Below are positions 23,168 through 33,517 of a DNA stretch of 38,836 nt, piece by piece. A model generated the notes under the pieces. It had not been told where the DNA came from, searched no databases, and saw only the letters and a program-made list of their open reading frames with translations. Position numbers and translations under genes: made by a program. The stretch covers positions 1 through 38,836 of the IMG/VR virus record IMGVR_UViG_3300010883_000115; one strand, 5' to 3'. The stretch's first letter is position 1. The number at the start of each line of letters is the position of its first letter. Origin of the DNA: a virus.

Positions 23168-26100
23168 GAGATGAATTAACTGAACTAGCGAAAACTAAAA
23201 TAGGTACAGAGCCTATATATAAAATTACTATAGATGATATTGTTTATGCAACTAAAGTCATAACGCTTCCAGCTGCAGTAGAAAAAGCTAATATCCTATC
23301 TATTGAGTCTATCAATTATCGTACTGATTCAATAAACAGTGCACACTCTACAGCTATATCATTTACTTTAACAGATTCAGAGAATCAGGACGAGTTCCTT
23401 TCTAAGTTAGCATCAGATGATTGGTATGAACTACCTGTTATAGTAGAAATGACTTTTGATACTACTGGAGAAGGGGTCGAAGATACAGGGTCTATCGAGT
23501 TACTTAAGGGTAGATTAGATTCAAAACCGATATGGTCAGAAACAGGACAAAAGATACAGTTGTCGATTTCTGAAATCCAATATAATGAATCTATGGGGTA
23601 CCAACCCGATAATAAAGATTATATCAATGCCAACTCAGACTATAATCCTGGTGGCTGGCCTCTTTGCTATGGTAGTGTTAAGCGTATCAAAGCTGTTAAG
23701 GTTACTAATATTTTACAAGGTGTAACCGAAAAAGACTTGAATTCGTCGGACCCTACTATAGTAGTCCCTGTAACTAATGGTGCTGATTTTGGTACAGGTA
23801 GTAAGAACCTTTATCTTGCAGATGCAAAGTTTACGGGAACCTTCAATAACGATAATCTTACAATGTCTTCTACTTTGTTGCCAAATTATCCTACAGTACA
23901 ATGGGGCCCAAGAGACCCTGATCAAATTTATGGCGAAACGAGTCATAGCCGATATTTTGCATGGATAACTCAAGCACAGTTTGACGCTGGTATGCGTTTA
24001 CGTGGAATGTGGATGATTCGCACAAGTACCGAGGACGAATACGAACTGGTGAATTATTGTACGAAACAAGAAGGCCTAAGATGTATCTTTGCCTATGGTT
24101 GGGAGAAAGATTTAGATGAGACTGACACAGATGCAACTGAAGCAGGTAAAGTAGCACAATTAGCTTGGGGTTTTAGAAAAACAATAATATTTACCTTAGG
24201 CAAATTCTATTTTATGAACCTTAAGGTTAATTCTGATTGGACGTTACCCGTAGGAGCATCAGTAACATTGCAATCTGAAAATGCCAATGTATATTATATT
24301 GCTAACATAACACCAGGTAGCAATGTTAGGGAAGTTATGGCTTATAGGACAATAGATGGCGAAAAGATATTATCCCATGTACCCTCGTCTTACTTTGAGG
24401 TTGTAAGTGCTTATAACCCCTCAGGCAAAATGAAGCCTACAGCAGGATCACCAACTTCGGTAACAGCCATTAAAATGTATAATGACCTGACTTACTATAT
24501 TGGTGAAGAGTGGGAAGATGATATTTATGTATCTTTAACAAGTTCTGATACGGGTAACGCTGCTAAGATTGTCAAAATCATTGTTGAAGAACATTATAGG
24601 CAGGTAGCAGTCGGTGACAAGCCAATACAATATACATTACATGCGAACAATGAAGATGTAGAAGATTCTTTAGAGGATTTCAAGGTTGGCTTTGTAATAC
24701 GAGAAAAACGTGAGGTGATGACTGTTTGCCGTGAATTAGCTTATCAATGTGGTTGCGCTCTTAGAATAACTGGCACTGAGATTGAATTAGTTAATTTAAT
24801 AATTGATCAATCAGGTGAAGTTCATCCAATCTTGGAAGGTGGGGAACTAGTTAATTTTGATAAAACTTTAACTGATGATCATATTGAGCTTGATTCCATA
24901 AGTATTGGTCAGACTGATTATTATGATATTGATACAGTTATGGTTTCTGAGTACAAAAAAGACCATAGCCAAGAAACTAAAGTAACAACTCTTAAAGAAA
25001 ATGTTGATAAATTTGGTGAGATTGATATTGCTGAATCCTATTGGGCCTATTGGAATGTAAAGTTAATTAAAGAAGTTATGGCATATTGGCTTGGAAGAAT
25101 GTCGCGCTCATGGAGAACTATTACATTTAATTGCTTTCTTGACCAAATGGATCTTCAAGTCTTTGATGTCGTGAAATTAGATTTATCAGATAACATTCTA
25201 AATCTTCCTGAAATTGGGTTTCCTGCTGTAGCTGAATTTGCATTTGGACGTATCACAGAAATTGTATTGGACACTGTTGCTAACAGATTGACAGTAACTG
25301 TTTTACTATCAATTGAAGCTGGTACAGATGCTTTCTCTGATAAGTCTTATGTAGAGAATGTAATTGAAGGAGAAGTAAATCCAGAGAATAGGTTTTTAGG
25401 TGATTCGACCGATCTATTGGCTGGAACATCTCTACATGACTACAGAGTTGCTGTAACAAGTGAACCACGATCTTCACGAAGGGGAACTGGAATTAAAAAA
25501 AGACCTAGCGGGAGCGCTTTGCAAACAACTGATCAAGAAATATTAGAAGATCCAGACAATCCGTCTGAGTTTATAAAAGATGGCTCTGGCGCAAACTTGT
25601 ACCATGCTGTAGTAATATCCGTCCCAGAAACGGGCGATACTTTCAGAATAAAAATAGCCGATGATTTAGGAGCTTATGGTTCTGAACAGGATTGCAAAGC
25701 TACCTTACCCTTAGATGTAGCTAACATTATAGATTGTCATCCTCTCCTTAAGCCAGATGATGATATTATGGTCTCTTTTAGGGTAGATGACGGATGGTAT
25801 TTAGTTACTCCAACTTTAATTGACGGTACCGAAGTTGGTAGTGGCGGTGGCGACGGTGGTGGTAATGTAGTATGGGCTGAGGTTATAACTGAATTAAATT
25901 ATGCTGACCCAGCTGTAGACCCTCCTACAGCTGAAAATTCATCTTACACACTTAGGCTAGCTACTGATTTATTAGCTGGGTGGGCTACTGTTACATATGA
26001 AAATAATTATATATTAGGGGTTGTCGTTAAAGGTTCAGATAATGCATCATATAGATGTATTAAAACCATTGATCCTGATCCTTTAATAGTATTACCGCCA

Positions 26101-26385
26101 ACAGAAACACAGTATGCCGGCGGTGTTGAGGCCGATCCTGCAACAGGAAGTGTAGGAGGTATATTCTGGGTTCTTCAAAATGATATAGTTATTAATGAGT
26201 CTTTAGCAGGTGACCCTTTGATTGACTGTATACCTTGGTTCCCTGAGTCAACTTATATACCTCTTGTCCAAGACCCAGTCACACCAGGTACATTTTTTAT
26301 ACTATCAGCCTTAATACATGTCGGGAGTGAAGGGTCACTTAAATGGCATGCTGATGAGAATAGAGCAATGGCGGTGTTCAGATGA
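23164..26385 (+). CDS. Tail tip hub protein
   Basis: A 1073-residue protein in the place of the central tip or hub protein (gpJ-like, gp27-like fold). The first ~150 residues describe strand-rich domains. A GGWPLCYGSVKRIKAVKV segment near 160-177 resembles the WP-x-x-x-G-x element that recurs in phage tail-tip proteins. A second hub-like part covers about 480-720. A Gly-rich linker (GSGGGDGGGN, about 892-902) leads to a C-terminal domain of ~170 residues that may contact the fibre or giant protein encoded next. Both ends overlap neighbours by 4 bases. Confidence 0.65.
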   Translation: MRDELTELAKTKIGTEPIYKITIDDIVYATKVITLPAAVEKANILSIESINYRTDSINSAHSTAISFTLTDSENQDEFLSKLASDDWYELPVIVEMTFDTTGEGVEDTGSIELLKGRLDSKPIWSETGQKIQLSISEIQYNESMGYQPDNKDYINANSDYNPGGWPLCYGSVKRIKAVKVTNILQGVTEKDLNSSDPTIVVPVTNGADFGTGSKNLYLADAKFTGTFNNDNLTMSSTLLPNYPTVQWGPRDPDQIYGETSHSRYFAWITQAQFDAGMRLRGMWMIRTSTEDEYELVNYCTKQEGLRCIFAYGWEKDLDETDTDATEAGKVAQLAWGFRKTIIFTLGKFYFMNLKVNSDWTLPVGASVTLQSENANVYYIANITPGSNVREVMAYRTIDGEKILSHVPSSYFEVVSAYNPSGKMKPTAGSPTSVTAIKMYNDLTYYIGEEWEDDIYVSLTSSDTGNAAKIVKIIVEEHYRQVAVGDKPIQYTLHANNEDVEDSLEDFKVGFVIREKREVMTVCRELAYQCGCALRITGTEIELVNLIIDQSGEVHPILEGGELVNFDKTLTDDHIELDSISIGQTDYYDIDTVMVSEYKKDHSQETKVTTLKENVDKFGEIDIAESYWAYWNVKLIKEVMAYWLGRMSRSWRTITFNCFLDQMDLQVFDVVKLDLSDNILNLPEIGFPAVAEFAFGRITEIVLDTVANRLTVTVLLSIEAGTDAFSDKSYVENVIEGEVNPENRFLGDSTDLLAGTSLHDYRVAVTSEPRSSRRGTGIKKRPSGSALQTTDQEILEDPDNPSEFIKDGSGANLYHAVVISVPETGDTFRIKIADDLGAYGSEQDCKATLPLDVANIIDCHPLLKPDDDIMVSFRVDDGWYLVTPTLIDGTEVGSGGGDGGGNVVWAEVITELNYADPAVDPPTAENSSYTLRLATDLLAGWATVTYENNYILGVVVKGSDNASYRCIKTIDPDPLIVLPPTETQYAGGVEADPATGSVGGIFWVLQNDIVINESLAGDPLIDCIPWFPESTYIPLVQDPVTPGTFFILSALIHVGSEGSLKWHADENRAMAVFR

Positions 26386-29300
26386 GTAATTATTGGTACC
26401 AGTATGATTTTGACAATCTAAGTAGCGGGTCAGAAATCGACCATATGATGGCAGAAGATATACGCAAAGTATGTTTTACCATCTATAATGACGATGCTCA
26501 CCCTATATATGCAAGAGATTTTATTATGGTGACTGACGTTAAAAAAGAAAATGGTAGAGTATATTGGAATCCTAAAAATAAAACTGGTGTTCGTATTCAA
26601 GGCAATGGGGATGACGTTCCTGATGAGCATTGGAAAGAACACCGTTATAATTCTAAACACTTTTTTGATAGAATGTTACCTTTTGGTACTTGTCAGAATA
26701 TAGTAGAAACTGAGGAGTTAGACAAATTACCATACCCATCTGTGCGTCCTTATTTTGAAGAGGTGCTTGGACCGCCCGATCACCCGCCCCACGACAGTTA
26801 TCAAAATGGCATGGATTGGTTTTATCCTGGCTCTGAAATATGGGGTAAAGAACCTAGTACCCCTTATAAAGCAGTTTCAACTAATAACGGTGGCTGGGAA
26901 GGACGCATTAGCGGTAGTTTTGGTGGGCCTCTAACGGTATATTATGGTGAGAAGTGGGAGTATCCAATAGATGGGATTGATTTAGTGAATCAACAGGTTA
27001 GTATCGCTGATACAACTTGGGAAGATAAATATGGTTGGTTTAGAAAACATACCCCTTTTAAGATTGTTGGCTCTCAGTTTGCAGATGGCTTTTATCGTGT
27101 AAACGATTACACTACTACAGGTGGTACTGTGATAGATATTAAATCTGATGAATTAGATAAGATTAAATCATATCCTGCTTGGATAGCGGGAGTAACATAC
27201 CTTACTAACCCAGGAATCTGGCCGTATGAAGAATGGGTTTATGATGACCAATTACGGTTATTCTATAAATGTATTAAAGACCATTATGCAAGTGAAACTA
27301 CTAAATACCCAAATGAAGAGTTCTGGTCAGGAGGTCAAGCTGCTGACCCTCAGCAACTTGTTAATGAAGCTGGCGACCCTGCTAAAATTGTACATAATTT
27401 TCGTGGCGATCTTTATACCCTTACAAAACCATTACAGTTTGGTAGTAGTAATTATAATAATGGTGCGCCACCTGAGAGAGAGAATCATCCATTGGCTCAT
27501 GCTGTTCTTGATCGGCCGAATCCTTTTCTGTTTGATGAGGGCAATCAAGACCTGCCATATCTAATTACAGAAGATGAAGAAACTGGTTTACCATTGATGG
27601 ATCTACCACTATGGAATAGACCTCCAGCAGGTGGTAAGCAGAGTTGGGATACTAATGAAGATGACGCTTGGGGTTACGGACATTGGATTCGAACAGTCAA
27701 TCCTCATTTATACCATCATTTTGACAGAAACAGTCATAGGAAAATGGTATGGGCTACATATCAATATGCTAATTGTGCAAATCCATTAGAAGATAATCCT
27801 GATTATGAGTTTGTGTGGAATTGTTTTATGGTGGACTCTTCAGCGATGTTCCCAATCAGTCTTGACCCAAGAGAACATCGACGGCCTCTAACCTATGTAG
27901 ATACAGGTAGGACCCATTGGTATAAAGACCATTATTCCCTTGAAGCTAAACAAATTACAGATATAGATAAGCTCGGTCCTCAAGATGCCATTGCTTCTTA
28001 TCACTGGTATGATGTTTCAATTGGTTATAGGAGTTATGTCTCAACTGAACAGCAATATTATCCTTGGGCTTATAGGGGTTTAATTGGAGGTACCGATGGT
28101 GGCACAGGTCGAAAAATTAAAGTCGGTCTATCTAATATGCCCACTATATTCTCAGGATATGATATTGATGATCCATCGTCACCCTCATGTTTTAAGGATT
28201 TATATGGTGATGAGATTATGACTGCTATACAGAATAATATATATACCAGTGCTAGAACCAATGATCATAATTATGGTAGCTATCAATCTTACGTTCAATA
28301 TTTTACATCCTTACCTCAATGGGAATTCATAATCAATCCTGATTGGAAGGAAATCTATAATAAACAGAATCCTCTTTTTCAATGGGGTAAAGGTGATAGT
28401 GGTACTTGGTATTATGGTGAAGAAACTTGTGATTCTGAGGGTTGTGATTTTGACAGTTATCGTGAGAGCCAGGCTCATAATATCCAGAAAGGCAGTCTTG
28501 AAACATGGGGACATAATTCTTCAAGTTTTGAGTTAGGCTTATCTTTACTTTATGATTCAGCGAATCAGACTGAATATATAGAGGGTGAATGGGGTTTTGA
28601 CTGGTGGTTAGATACAGAGACTCCGTGGGCACCAGAAGCTATTCTTAAAGCTAGAGAAGAGTTTCGTGCTTCTTACCATGAAAACCCTTGTATAAATGTT
28701 GTAAATATAGAATGTGATCCCCACTCGAATCTTTGGCATCAATTCAATCCAGATATTAATGACCCAACTGATGCAATGGCTTTTGTTACTTTCCCAGACG
28801 GCGGTTCCGTTAGATATTGGCCCAACACTTACAACAAGGATGTCGACGATGACACAGCTGGTTACGGCGATGCAAGATTTTCAACTGGTGATCAAGCTAT
28901 GGAGGGTTTCTTAGCTGACGTCATGCCTATTACTTCGGCGACATGGAGAAAGATTTATCGTTACACGTTAGGCAGAAAGCCTTATATGTGGCCAGGTGAA
29001 AAGTCTGGTGAGAGACCATTCACAGACGTATACCCTGGCTGGTATAATGTATCGACATATGTTGTAGAAATTGAAGTTGGCGAGGGTACAATATATCCAG
29101 ATGTATCAGGACCAGGACAATACTACTGGTACAATGATACTTACAACGATTATAGCTTTTATCCTGAACATAACTCTAGATGGTTTCGATTTGCAGGTGA
29201 CCCTGAAGAAGAGATTTATGAAATCATCACTTTAGACACAGCTATATTTAATGCTGATGATGTGGATGGTAAACCCATCTTACCTGTTAAACCACCAGAA

Positions 29301-31904
29301 GGTGACTTTGATTCAGCAGGTGGTTATGGTAGGGCCTTAATGTGGCGTCATCAGGATCAACATGATTTTAGTTCAGCCGGTGAGAACCCTAACACTGATC
29401 CACTGTGGGAAGGGCATTGGAGAATGTTCAAAGATATGCAAGAATTATTTGACTTATTTAAATTTAAAAATGTGGCACCTTCAAGTGTTAATAGATTTAA
29501 TTTTACCTCTGATAACCTTAGACCTGATCCCCGTTATAATAGTATTACTATTGGTTCCCCATCTTCGTGGGACCTTACAATGTATGATAGATTGTTTGGT
29601 GTTGATACTTATCAAAGTGATGTATATATTATAGAGATGGAAGATAAATTTAGACCTAGAAAGCATGATTTAGAGACTGCTATGAGTTTTGCTTATGATA
29701 CACATAAAGACCTGTGGTTACCTTCTGGAACTGATTATCTTAGAGAGCAGGGTAACCCTATATATAATAAAGCTTCTGAGACTGATATAATTTATGTAAA
29801 AGAGCAGCCTGCTATTGAGGATGTAGAGACTTGGCTAGCTGAAGATAAGCAGCCATTTGGTACATACCCAACCACTGATTTATTTTATGCTGTGTATATT
29901 CATCATTGGGGTCGAACCTACCCTGCGCAATCTAATGCAATAGATTCGTGTGCACCCAACTGTGGTCCAGCGGGAACAACAGCCGAAAGGGTCATAGTTA
30001 GAGGTGATGATGGTCTGGTGTATCAAGAACCAAGACACGATGAGCCAGGTTATTCAGTCATTGGTTGTGGTATGGCAAAAATGGCTTATGAGCTAGAGCT
30101 AAATGAAGGGCAATATGATCCTGCTTCTGAAGATGATGCTAGTGATAATAGTAATACAGGTCTTATTAATGCTATATCCATAACAACTCTAGTAAGGATT
30201 CACAACATCGCTACACCAAGCTATGTTGAAATGGATACTGACACTAGATTACATACTGATTTTGAGGTTCGTGGACCAGCTGGATTAAAAGAGCTTTTTA
30301 AACCTAGACACATGGTCCCTCATAATGGTGAGCCAGCTACAGAAAAGAATTACCGTTATGTCAATGTTACAACACCAATAGCCCCAGAAAATATTGATTC
30401 TAAGAAATATGTAATAGAAATTTACAACCCCCAAGATATTATACCTAATATGCAATCAGGCTTTGGGACACAGCAACCAACTAATTGGCGTGGTAGCAAC
30501 GGTACAATCTCGCCTCAACCTGGTTCTGAGTCTGATAATTTCGCTTTGTCTATCGAAGCTGACGTATCTATGGACACAGAAGTGGTTTCTATCGAATTCG
30601 ATAGAGACATACTTTATGCCAATACCTGGTGGAGAGACAATACACGAAGCTGGTGGTTAGCTAAAGACCCTACTGGTGACATCTCACCACCTCGCCCCAA
30701 TCCTAGATGGCATGTTCAACCACGTTTAAGTATTCTAAGTAACTATAAGCAAATGTGGCAACCTGTTATTAAGACAGAGTATGGTGGTGTTGATGAGGGT
30801 GACATTATAACCTTGGGCGATGTTTTAGTTAATTGGCACCCCGAAACTGCACAAATAAGACTCACTCAAAAATCTATGTATGATTCTTTAGGTATTTTAG
30901 TTCAGCCTAGTTTTACAGGGGTCTATACAGTTGATACGTGGGTATATGATGCAGAGGATCAAACTATCAAAGTATGGTTAGATGATGACACTCCCCATCT
31001 ATACAACAATGTTGAAAATGATCCCTTACTTGAAGAATTTTATGGTATCCCATTCAAGCATCCTGGCTCGACACCTAAGGGTGTTGGTCTAATTGATTTT
31101 AAGTTGGGAGATACTGATACGTTATGGGGGATTTATGGGGAGTCTACACTCTGTGAAGATATGTCCTTAATACATGGTGTTGATTATAAGTTTCAACATA
31201 TGGGAACTGAGGATTGGCTGGAAAATGATTTATACTCTCAGGAAGGTAGTAGTCGAATTTTAAACGCTGCGATTGGAGGGACCTATTTAGCAACATTATA
31301 TTTAATATATAGTGGTAGTAATTATGATAATCCAACTAGCTATTTATTGTCTGCAGTAGATACATCATCAAATCAAAATGAAACAGATTCAGTCCAAAGC
31401 GATACAATTTTTCTGGATAGTAATTTACTAAATTATTACAGTGAAGAACATAATGTTATTAGATCTGAATGGGTAGATAGTGAGGCTGAAGAGGAGGCTA
31501 ACTACTTCTTTCCACCTTATTATATTAGTCCTCTATTAACAAAGTGCGAAATTGAAGATTACGAGGGTTATAGTTACTTAGATTTGTATGTATCGCCTTT
31601 TTATCATGTTGATGGTCCAGATGTTATGTATATCTTACACAACGTTGACAGTCCTGAGAATGTAATTTTCACCTTTGGAAATGCTGCATCAGCTAGTACG
31701 TGGTATTATGAGAATGGTTTTAGTTGGCTTGTTGATTCTTGGTTCTTATTCAACGATGAAGCTGCACATAACCCACTGTATGTTGATTTCGGTAATAAGT
31801 TAGAGACTTACGATAATGATAAAAAACTATATTTAGAAGTAACTAATGGATCACTAGCGTCACTATTTGAAATAGAAGTGGACCACATCCCATTACCAGA
31901 GTAA
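26382..31904 (+). CDS. Giant aromatic-rich tail protein, putative adhesin
   Basis: An 1840-residue protein, the largest in the window, unusually rich in Trp, Tyr, Asp, Pro and Asn throughout. No repeat unit stands out. Residues about 264-316 look like a small carbohydrate-binding module of the CBM5/12 type (AWIAGVTYLTNPG, then EEWVYDDQLRLFYKC and later EEFW). Acidic loops with Asp/Asn runs suggest many metal-binding turns. Its place after the hub gene (4-base overlap) suggests a tail fibre, tip or receptor-binding protein. No lysozyme, peptidase or depolymerase motif was recognised, but an enzyme could be hidden in it. No signal peptide or membrane segment is seen. Confidence 0.55.
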   Translation: MSNYWYQYDFDNLSSGSEIDHMMAEDIRKVCFTIYNDDAHPIYARDFIMVTDVKKENGRVYWNPKNKTGVRIQGNGDDVPDEHWKEHRYNSKHFFDRMLPFGTCQNIVETEELDKLPYPSVRPYFEEVLGPPDHPPHDSYQNGMDWFYPGSEIWGKEPSTPYKAVSTNNGGWEGRISGSFGGPLTVYYGEKWEYPIDGIDLVNQQVSIADTTWEDKYGWFRKHTPFKIVGSQFADGFYRVNDYTTTGGTVIDIKSDELDKIKSYPAWIAGVTYLTNPGIWPYEEWVYDDQLRLFYKCIKDHYASETTKYPNEEFWSGGQAADPQQLVNEAGDPAKIVHNFRGDLYTLTKPLQFGSSNYNNGAPPERENHPLAHAVLDRPNPFLFDEGNQDLPYLITEDEETGLPLMDLPLWNRPPAGGKQSWDTNEDDAWGYGHWIRTVNPHLYHHFDRNSHRKMVWATYQYANCANPLEDNPDYEFVWNCFMVDSSAMFPISLDPREHRRPLTYVDTGRTHWYKDHYSLEAKQITDIDKLGPQDAIASYHWYDVSIGYRSYVSTEQQYYPWAYRGLIGGTDGGTGRKIKVGLSNMPTIFSGYDIDDPSSPSCFKDLYGDEIMTAIQNNIYTSARTNDHNYGSYQSYVQYFTSLPQWEFIINPDWKEIYNKQNPLFQWGKGDSGTWYYGEETCDSEGCDFDSYRESQAHNIQKGSLETWGHNSSSFELGLSLLYDSANQTEYIEGEWGFDWWLDTETPWAPEAILKAREEFRASYHENPCINVVNIECDPHSNLWHQFNPDINDPTDAMAFVTFPDGGSVRYWPNTYNKDVDDDTAGYGDARFSTGDQAMEGFLADVMPITSATWRKIYRYTLGRKPYMWPGEKSGERPFTDVYPGWYNVSTYVVEIEVGEGTIYPDVSGPGQYYWYNDTYNDYSFYPEHNSRWFRFAGDPEEEIYEIITLDTAIFNADDVDGKPILPVKPPEGDFDSAGGYGRALMWRHQDQHDFSSAGENPNTDPLWEGHWRMFKDMQELFDLFKFKNVAPSSVNRFNFTSDNLRPDPRYNSITIGSPSSWDLTMYDRLFGVDTYQSDVYIIEMEDKFRPRKHDLETAMSFAYDTHKDLWLPSGTDYLREQGNPIYNKASETDIIYVKEQPAIEDVETWLAEDKQPFGTYPTTDLFYAVYIHHWGRTYPAQSNAIDSCAPNCGPAGTTAERVIVRGDDGLVYQEPRHDEPGYSVIGCGMAKMAYELELNEGQYDPASEDDASDNSNTGLINAISITTLVRIHNIATPSYVEMDTDTRLHTDFEVRGPAGLKELFKPRHMVPHNGEPATEKNYRYVNVTTPIAPENIDSKKYVIEIYNPQDIIPNMQSGFGTQQPTNWRGSNGTISPQPGSESDNFALSIEADVSMDTEVVSIEFDRDILYANTWWRDNTRSWWLAKDPTGDISPPRPNPRWHVQPRLSILSNYKQMWQPVIKTEYGGVDEGDIITLGDVLVNWHPETAQIRLTQKSMYDSLGILVQPSFTGVYTVDTWVYDAEDQTIKVWLDDDTPHLYNNVENDPLLEEFYGIPFKHPGSTPKGVGLIDFKLGDTDTLWGIYGESTLCEDMSLIHGVDYKFQHMGTEDWLENDLYSQEGSSRILNAAIGGTYLATLYLIYSGSNYDNPTSYLLSAVDTSSNQNETDSVQSDTIFLDSNLLNYYSEEHNVIRSEWVDSEAEEEANYFFPPYYISPLLTKCEIEDYEGYSYLDLYVSPFYHVDGPDVMYILHNVDSPENVIFTFGNAASASTWYYENGFSWLVDSWFLFNDEAAHNPLYVDFGNKLETYDNDKKLYLEVTNGSLASLFEIEVDHIPLPE

Positions 31905-31932
31905 AGAGATAACTACCATAAAGGAATAATAC

Positions 31933-32352
31933 ATGGCAGGAAAAGCAGATTCAAATGGTAACATTAAATTGATTGCATTGCTTGGAGCAATGGGATTATT
32001 AGCAGGATTAGTTCATCAATTACAAGAACCTAGCAATATGCGTATTGACGCAAATAGGCTAGAGATTGGAGAAATCGACAAGAAAATAGCTGAGGATGAT
32101 AAGCGTGAAATAGAAGATAATGGTAGAGTTGCCACTATAGAAAAAGGTCAACAAGGCTTACTTAAAAGTATTAAGGCTGAGGAGCGTTTCTTTTTAGAAA
32201 AGATTAATAGCTTAGAATTGCGTATAAATGTTTTAGAACAAGACTCAAAAACATTAAGAGACACTAATATAAAATTAATGCAAAACAATTACGATACCCA
32301 AATTAGGGAATTAACACGTGAATTAAACCGTAAAAAACATACTACCCCTTAA
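31933..32352 (+). CDS. Single-pass membrane protein with coiled coil, possible i-spanin or holin
   Basis: A 139-residue protein with a hydrophobic segment at about 11-27 (IKLIALLGAMGLLAGLVHQL). It is followed by a long charged coiled coil to the C-terminus (IGEIDKKIAEDDKREIED, then FLEKINSLELRINVLEQDSK). An N-terminal anchor with a coiled-coil stalk is the form of inner-membrane spanins, which link to an outer-membrane lipoprotein to fuse membranes at lysis. A small lipoprotein is encoded 1 kb downstream. It could instead be a holin-like protein or a tail accessory. AAAGGA precedes ATG. Confidence 0.45.
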   Translation: MAGKADSNGNIKLIALLGAMGLLAGLVHQLQEPSNMRIDANRLEIGEIDKKIAEDDKREIEDNGRVATIEKGQQGLLKSIKAEERFFLEKINSLELRINVLEQDSKTLRDTNIKLMQNNYDTQIRELTRELNRKKHTTP

Positions 32353-32360
32353 GGATAATT

Positions 32361-32468
32361 ATGGTAATAATTTATATGGCAGTTACACTGTTCTGTTATG
32401 TAGGTTTATTTGAACCACATTGGATAACAAATCACATGGCCCATTGGCTTGGATACAAAGATAATTGA
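32361..32468 (+). CDS. 35-residue membrane microprotein
   Basis: A short gene with a good ribosome binding site (AAGGA, 5 bases before ATG), placed 8 bases after the upstream stop and 16 bases before the next start. The product begins MVIIYMAVTLFCYVGLF and ends HWLGYKDN, a single hydrophobic helix with a polar, aromatic tail. Size and setting suit a small lysis accessory or membrane regulator. The case rests on spacing, ribosome binding site and hydrophobicity, and no family is known to me. Confidence 0.5.
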   Translation: MVIIYMAVTLFCYVGLFEPHWITNHMAHWLGYKDN

Positions 32469-32484
32469 AAAGGAAATAACTATT

Positions 32485-33297
32485 ATGGAAATTATTAAAG
32501 CTGTAGGACGTTCAGCCAAAAGAGTGGGTAGAGGTGAAAACCCAGTAGCAACCAAGGAACAAGCTGCTGAACGTATGGCTATTTGTACTAATTGTGACTC
32601 TTTGAGAAACGATAAATGTATAGAGTGTGGTTGTTTTATGAAGGTTAAAACTAAAGTGGCAGAAGAAAGCTGTCCTATTGGAAAGTGGTTAAAAATTGTA
32701 CCAGACGTAGGGGGCAAAGTCTTAATCTTAGTTAATACTATTGGGACAGAACCTCACCTTGAGAAAACCATTAATGAATTACAGATACAGGCTCAAGGTG
32801 AGGTTCAAATTATTAAATATGATTCATGGGATCATAAGTCAGATGCTCAATTTATTATGAGTGTTGATGCACCTATTAAAATGTCAAAAGGATATGACCT
32901 CGCTCTAAAATATCATTGTAGAGCTAATACAGTTTGCGTCCCCAGATTAAGAACCTTGATTCCTGGTTCTTGGATATCTCTATCACGTTATCACGACTTT
33001 CAATATTTTGATAAAAATTATAAAATTAATCATTGGGAAGCCAGAGAACCTAAAAAGACAGAAACAGAATTATTAATGACTCATACAGCTTGTGGTTGGA
33101 TGTGTAATGTTGATCTGTGGAATCGTTTAGGAGATACAATAATGTCTGGTATGGACTTGACTGTTAAAGTAATGAAGATACAAGGTAGGCAACTACTTGT
33201 AAAATCAGCCGTTATGGACCATCATTTTAAGGCATTAAAACCATACACATTAGGTGATATAGATTGCACCTCTTTAACCAATAAATTCAGGAGATAA
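32485..33297 (+). CDS. Zinc-ribbon protein with glycosyltransferase-like domain
   Basis: A 270-residue protein from the ATG at 32485 (AGGA 9 bases upstream). The frame is open further 5' but that part overlaps the microprotein gene. At about 34-63 lies a Cys cluster (CTNCDSLRNDKCIECGCF, then C of ESCPIGKW) that would bind zinc. From about 77 a Rossmann-like start (GKVLILVNTIGTEPHLEKTI) and later features resemble family 2 glycosyltransferases (VPRLRTLIPGS, TACGWMCNVDLWNRLGD with an acidic end). A clear DXD motif is not seen. The position in the late operon suggests modification of a virion or host surface sugar, which is inference. Confidence 0.4.
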   Translation: MEIIKAVGRSAKRVGRGENPVATKEQAAERMAICTNCDSLRNDKCIECGCFMKVKTKVAEESCPIGKWLKIVPDVGGKVLILVNTIGTEPHLEKTINELQIQAQGEVQIIKYDSWDHKSDAQFIMSVDAPIKMSKGYDLALKYHCRANTVCVPRLRTLIPGSWISLSRYHDFQYFDKNYKINHWEAREPKKTETELLMTHTACGWMCNVDLWNRLGDTIMSGMDLTVKVMKIQGRQLLVKSAVMDHHFKALKPYTLGDIDCTSLTNKFRR

Positions 33298-33298
33298 A

Positions 33299-33517
33299 AT
33301 GAAGAAGCTCTTATTATTACTACTATTAATTTTACCAGGTTGTGGAGGTGTTCAATTATCTCCAGAATATAAAGATTTGCTACATCAAAACGTATTACTG
33401 TCCCAGAAATATGCTACTGACGCACCCGCCATGACCAATGAACAAGCTGTTGAGGCTTTAAAAATAAACGCCTCTTGGTGGTTACAGTTTGAGGTAGCAA
33501 GTAATGACTCAAATTAA
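33299..33517 (+). CDS. Small lipoprotein, possible o-spanin
   Basis: A 72-residue protein with a textbook lipoprotein signal: MKK, eight hydrophobic residues, then LPGCGG with the lipobox Cys at residue 15. The mature part is 58 residues without many Pro, unlike Rz1 of lambda. As an outer-membrane lipoprotein it could pair with the coiled-coil membrane protein at 31933-32352 in lysis. AGGAG precedes ATG, and its 3' end overlaps the next gene by 14 bases. An alternative is a superinfection-exclusion lipoprotein. Confidence 0.6.
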   Translation: MKKLLLLLLLILPGCGGVQLSPEYKDLLHQNVLLSQKYATDAPAMTNEQAVEALKINASWWLQFEVASNDSN

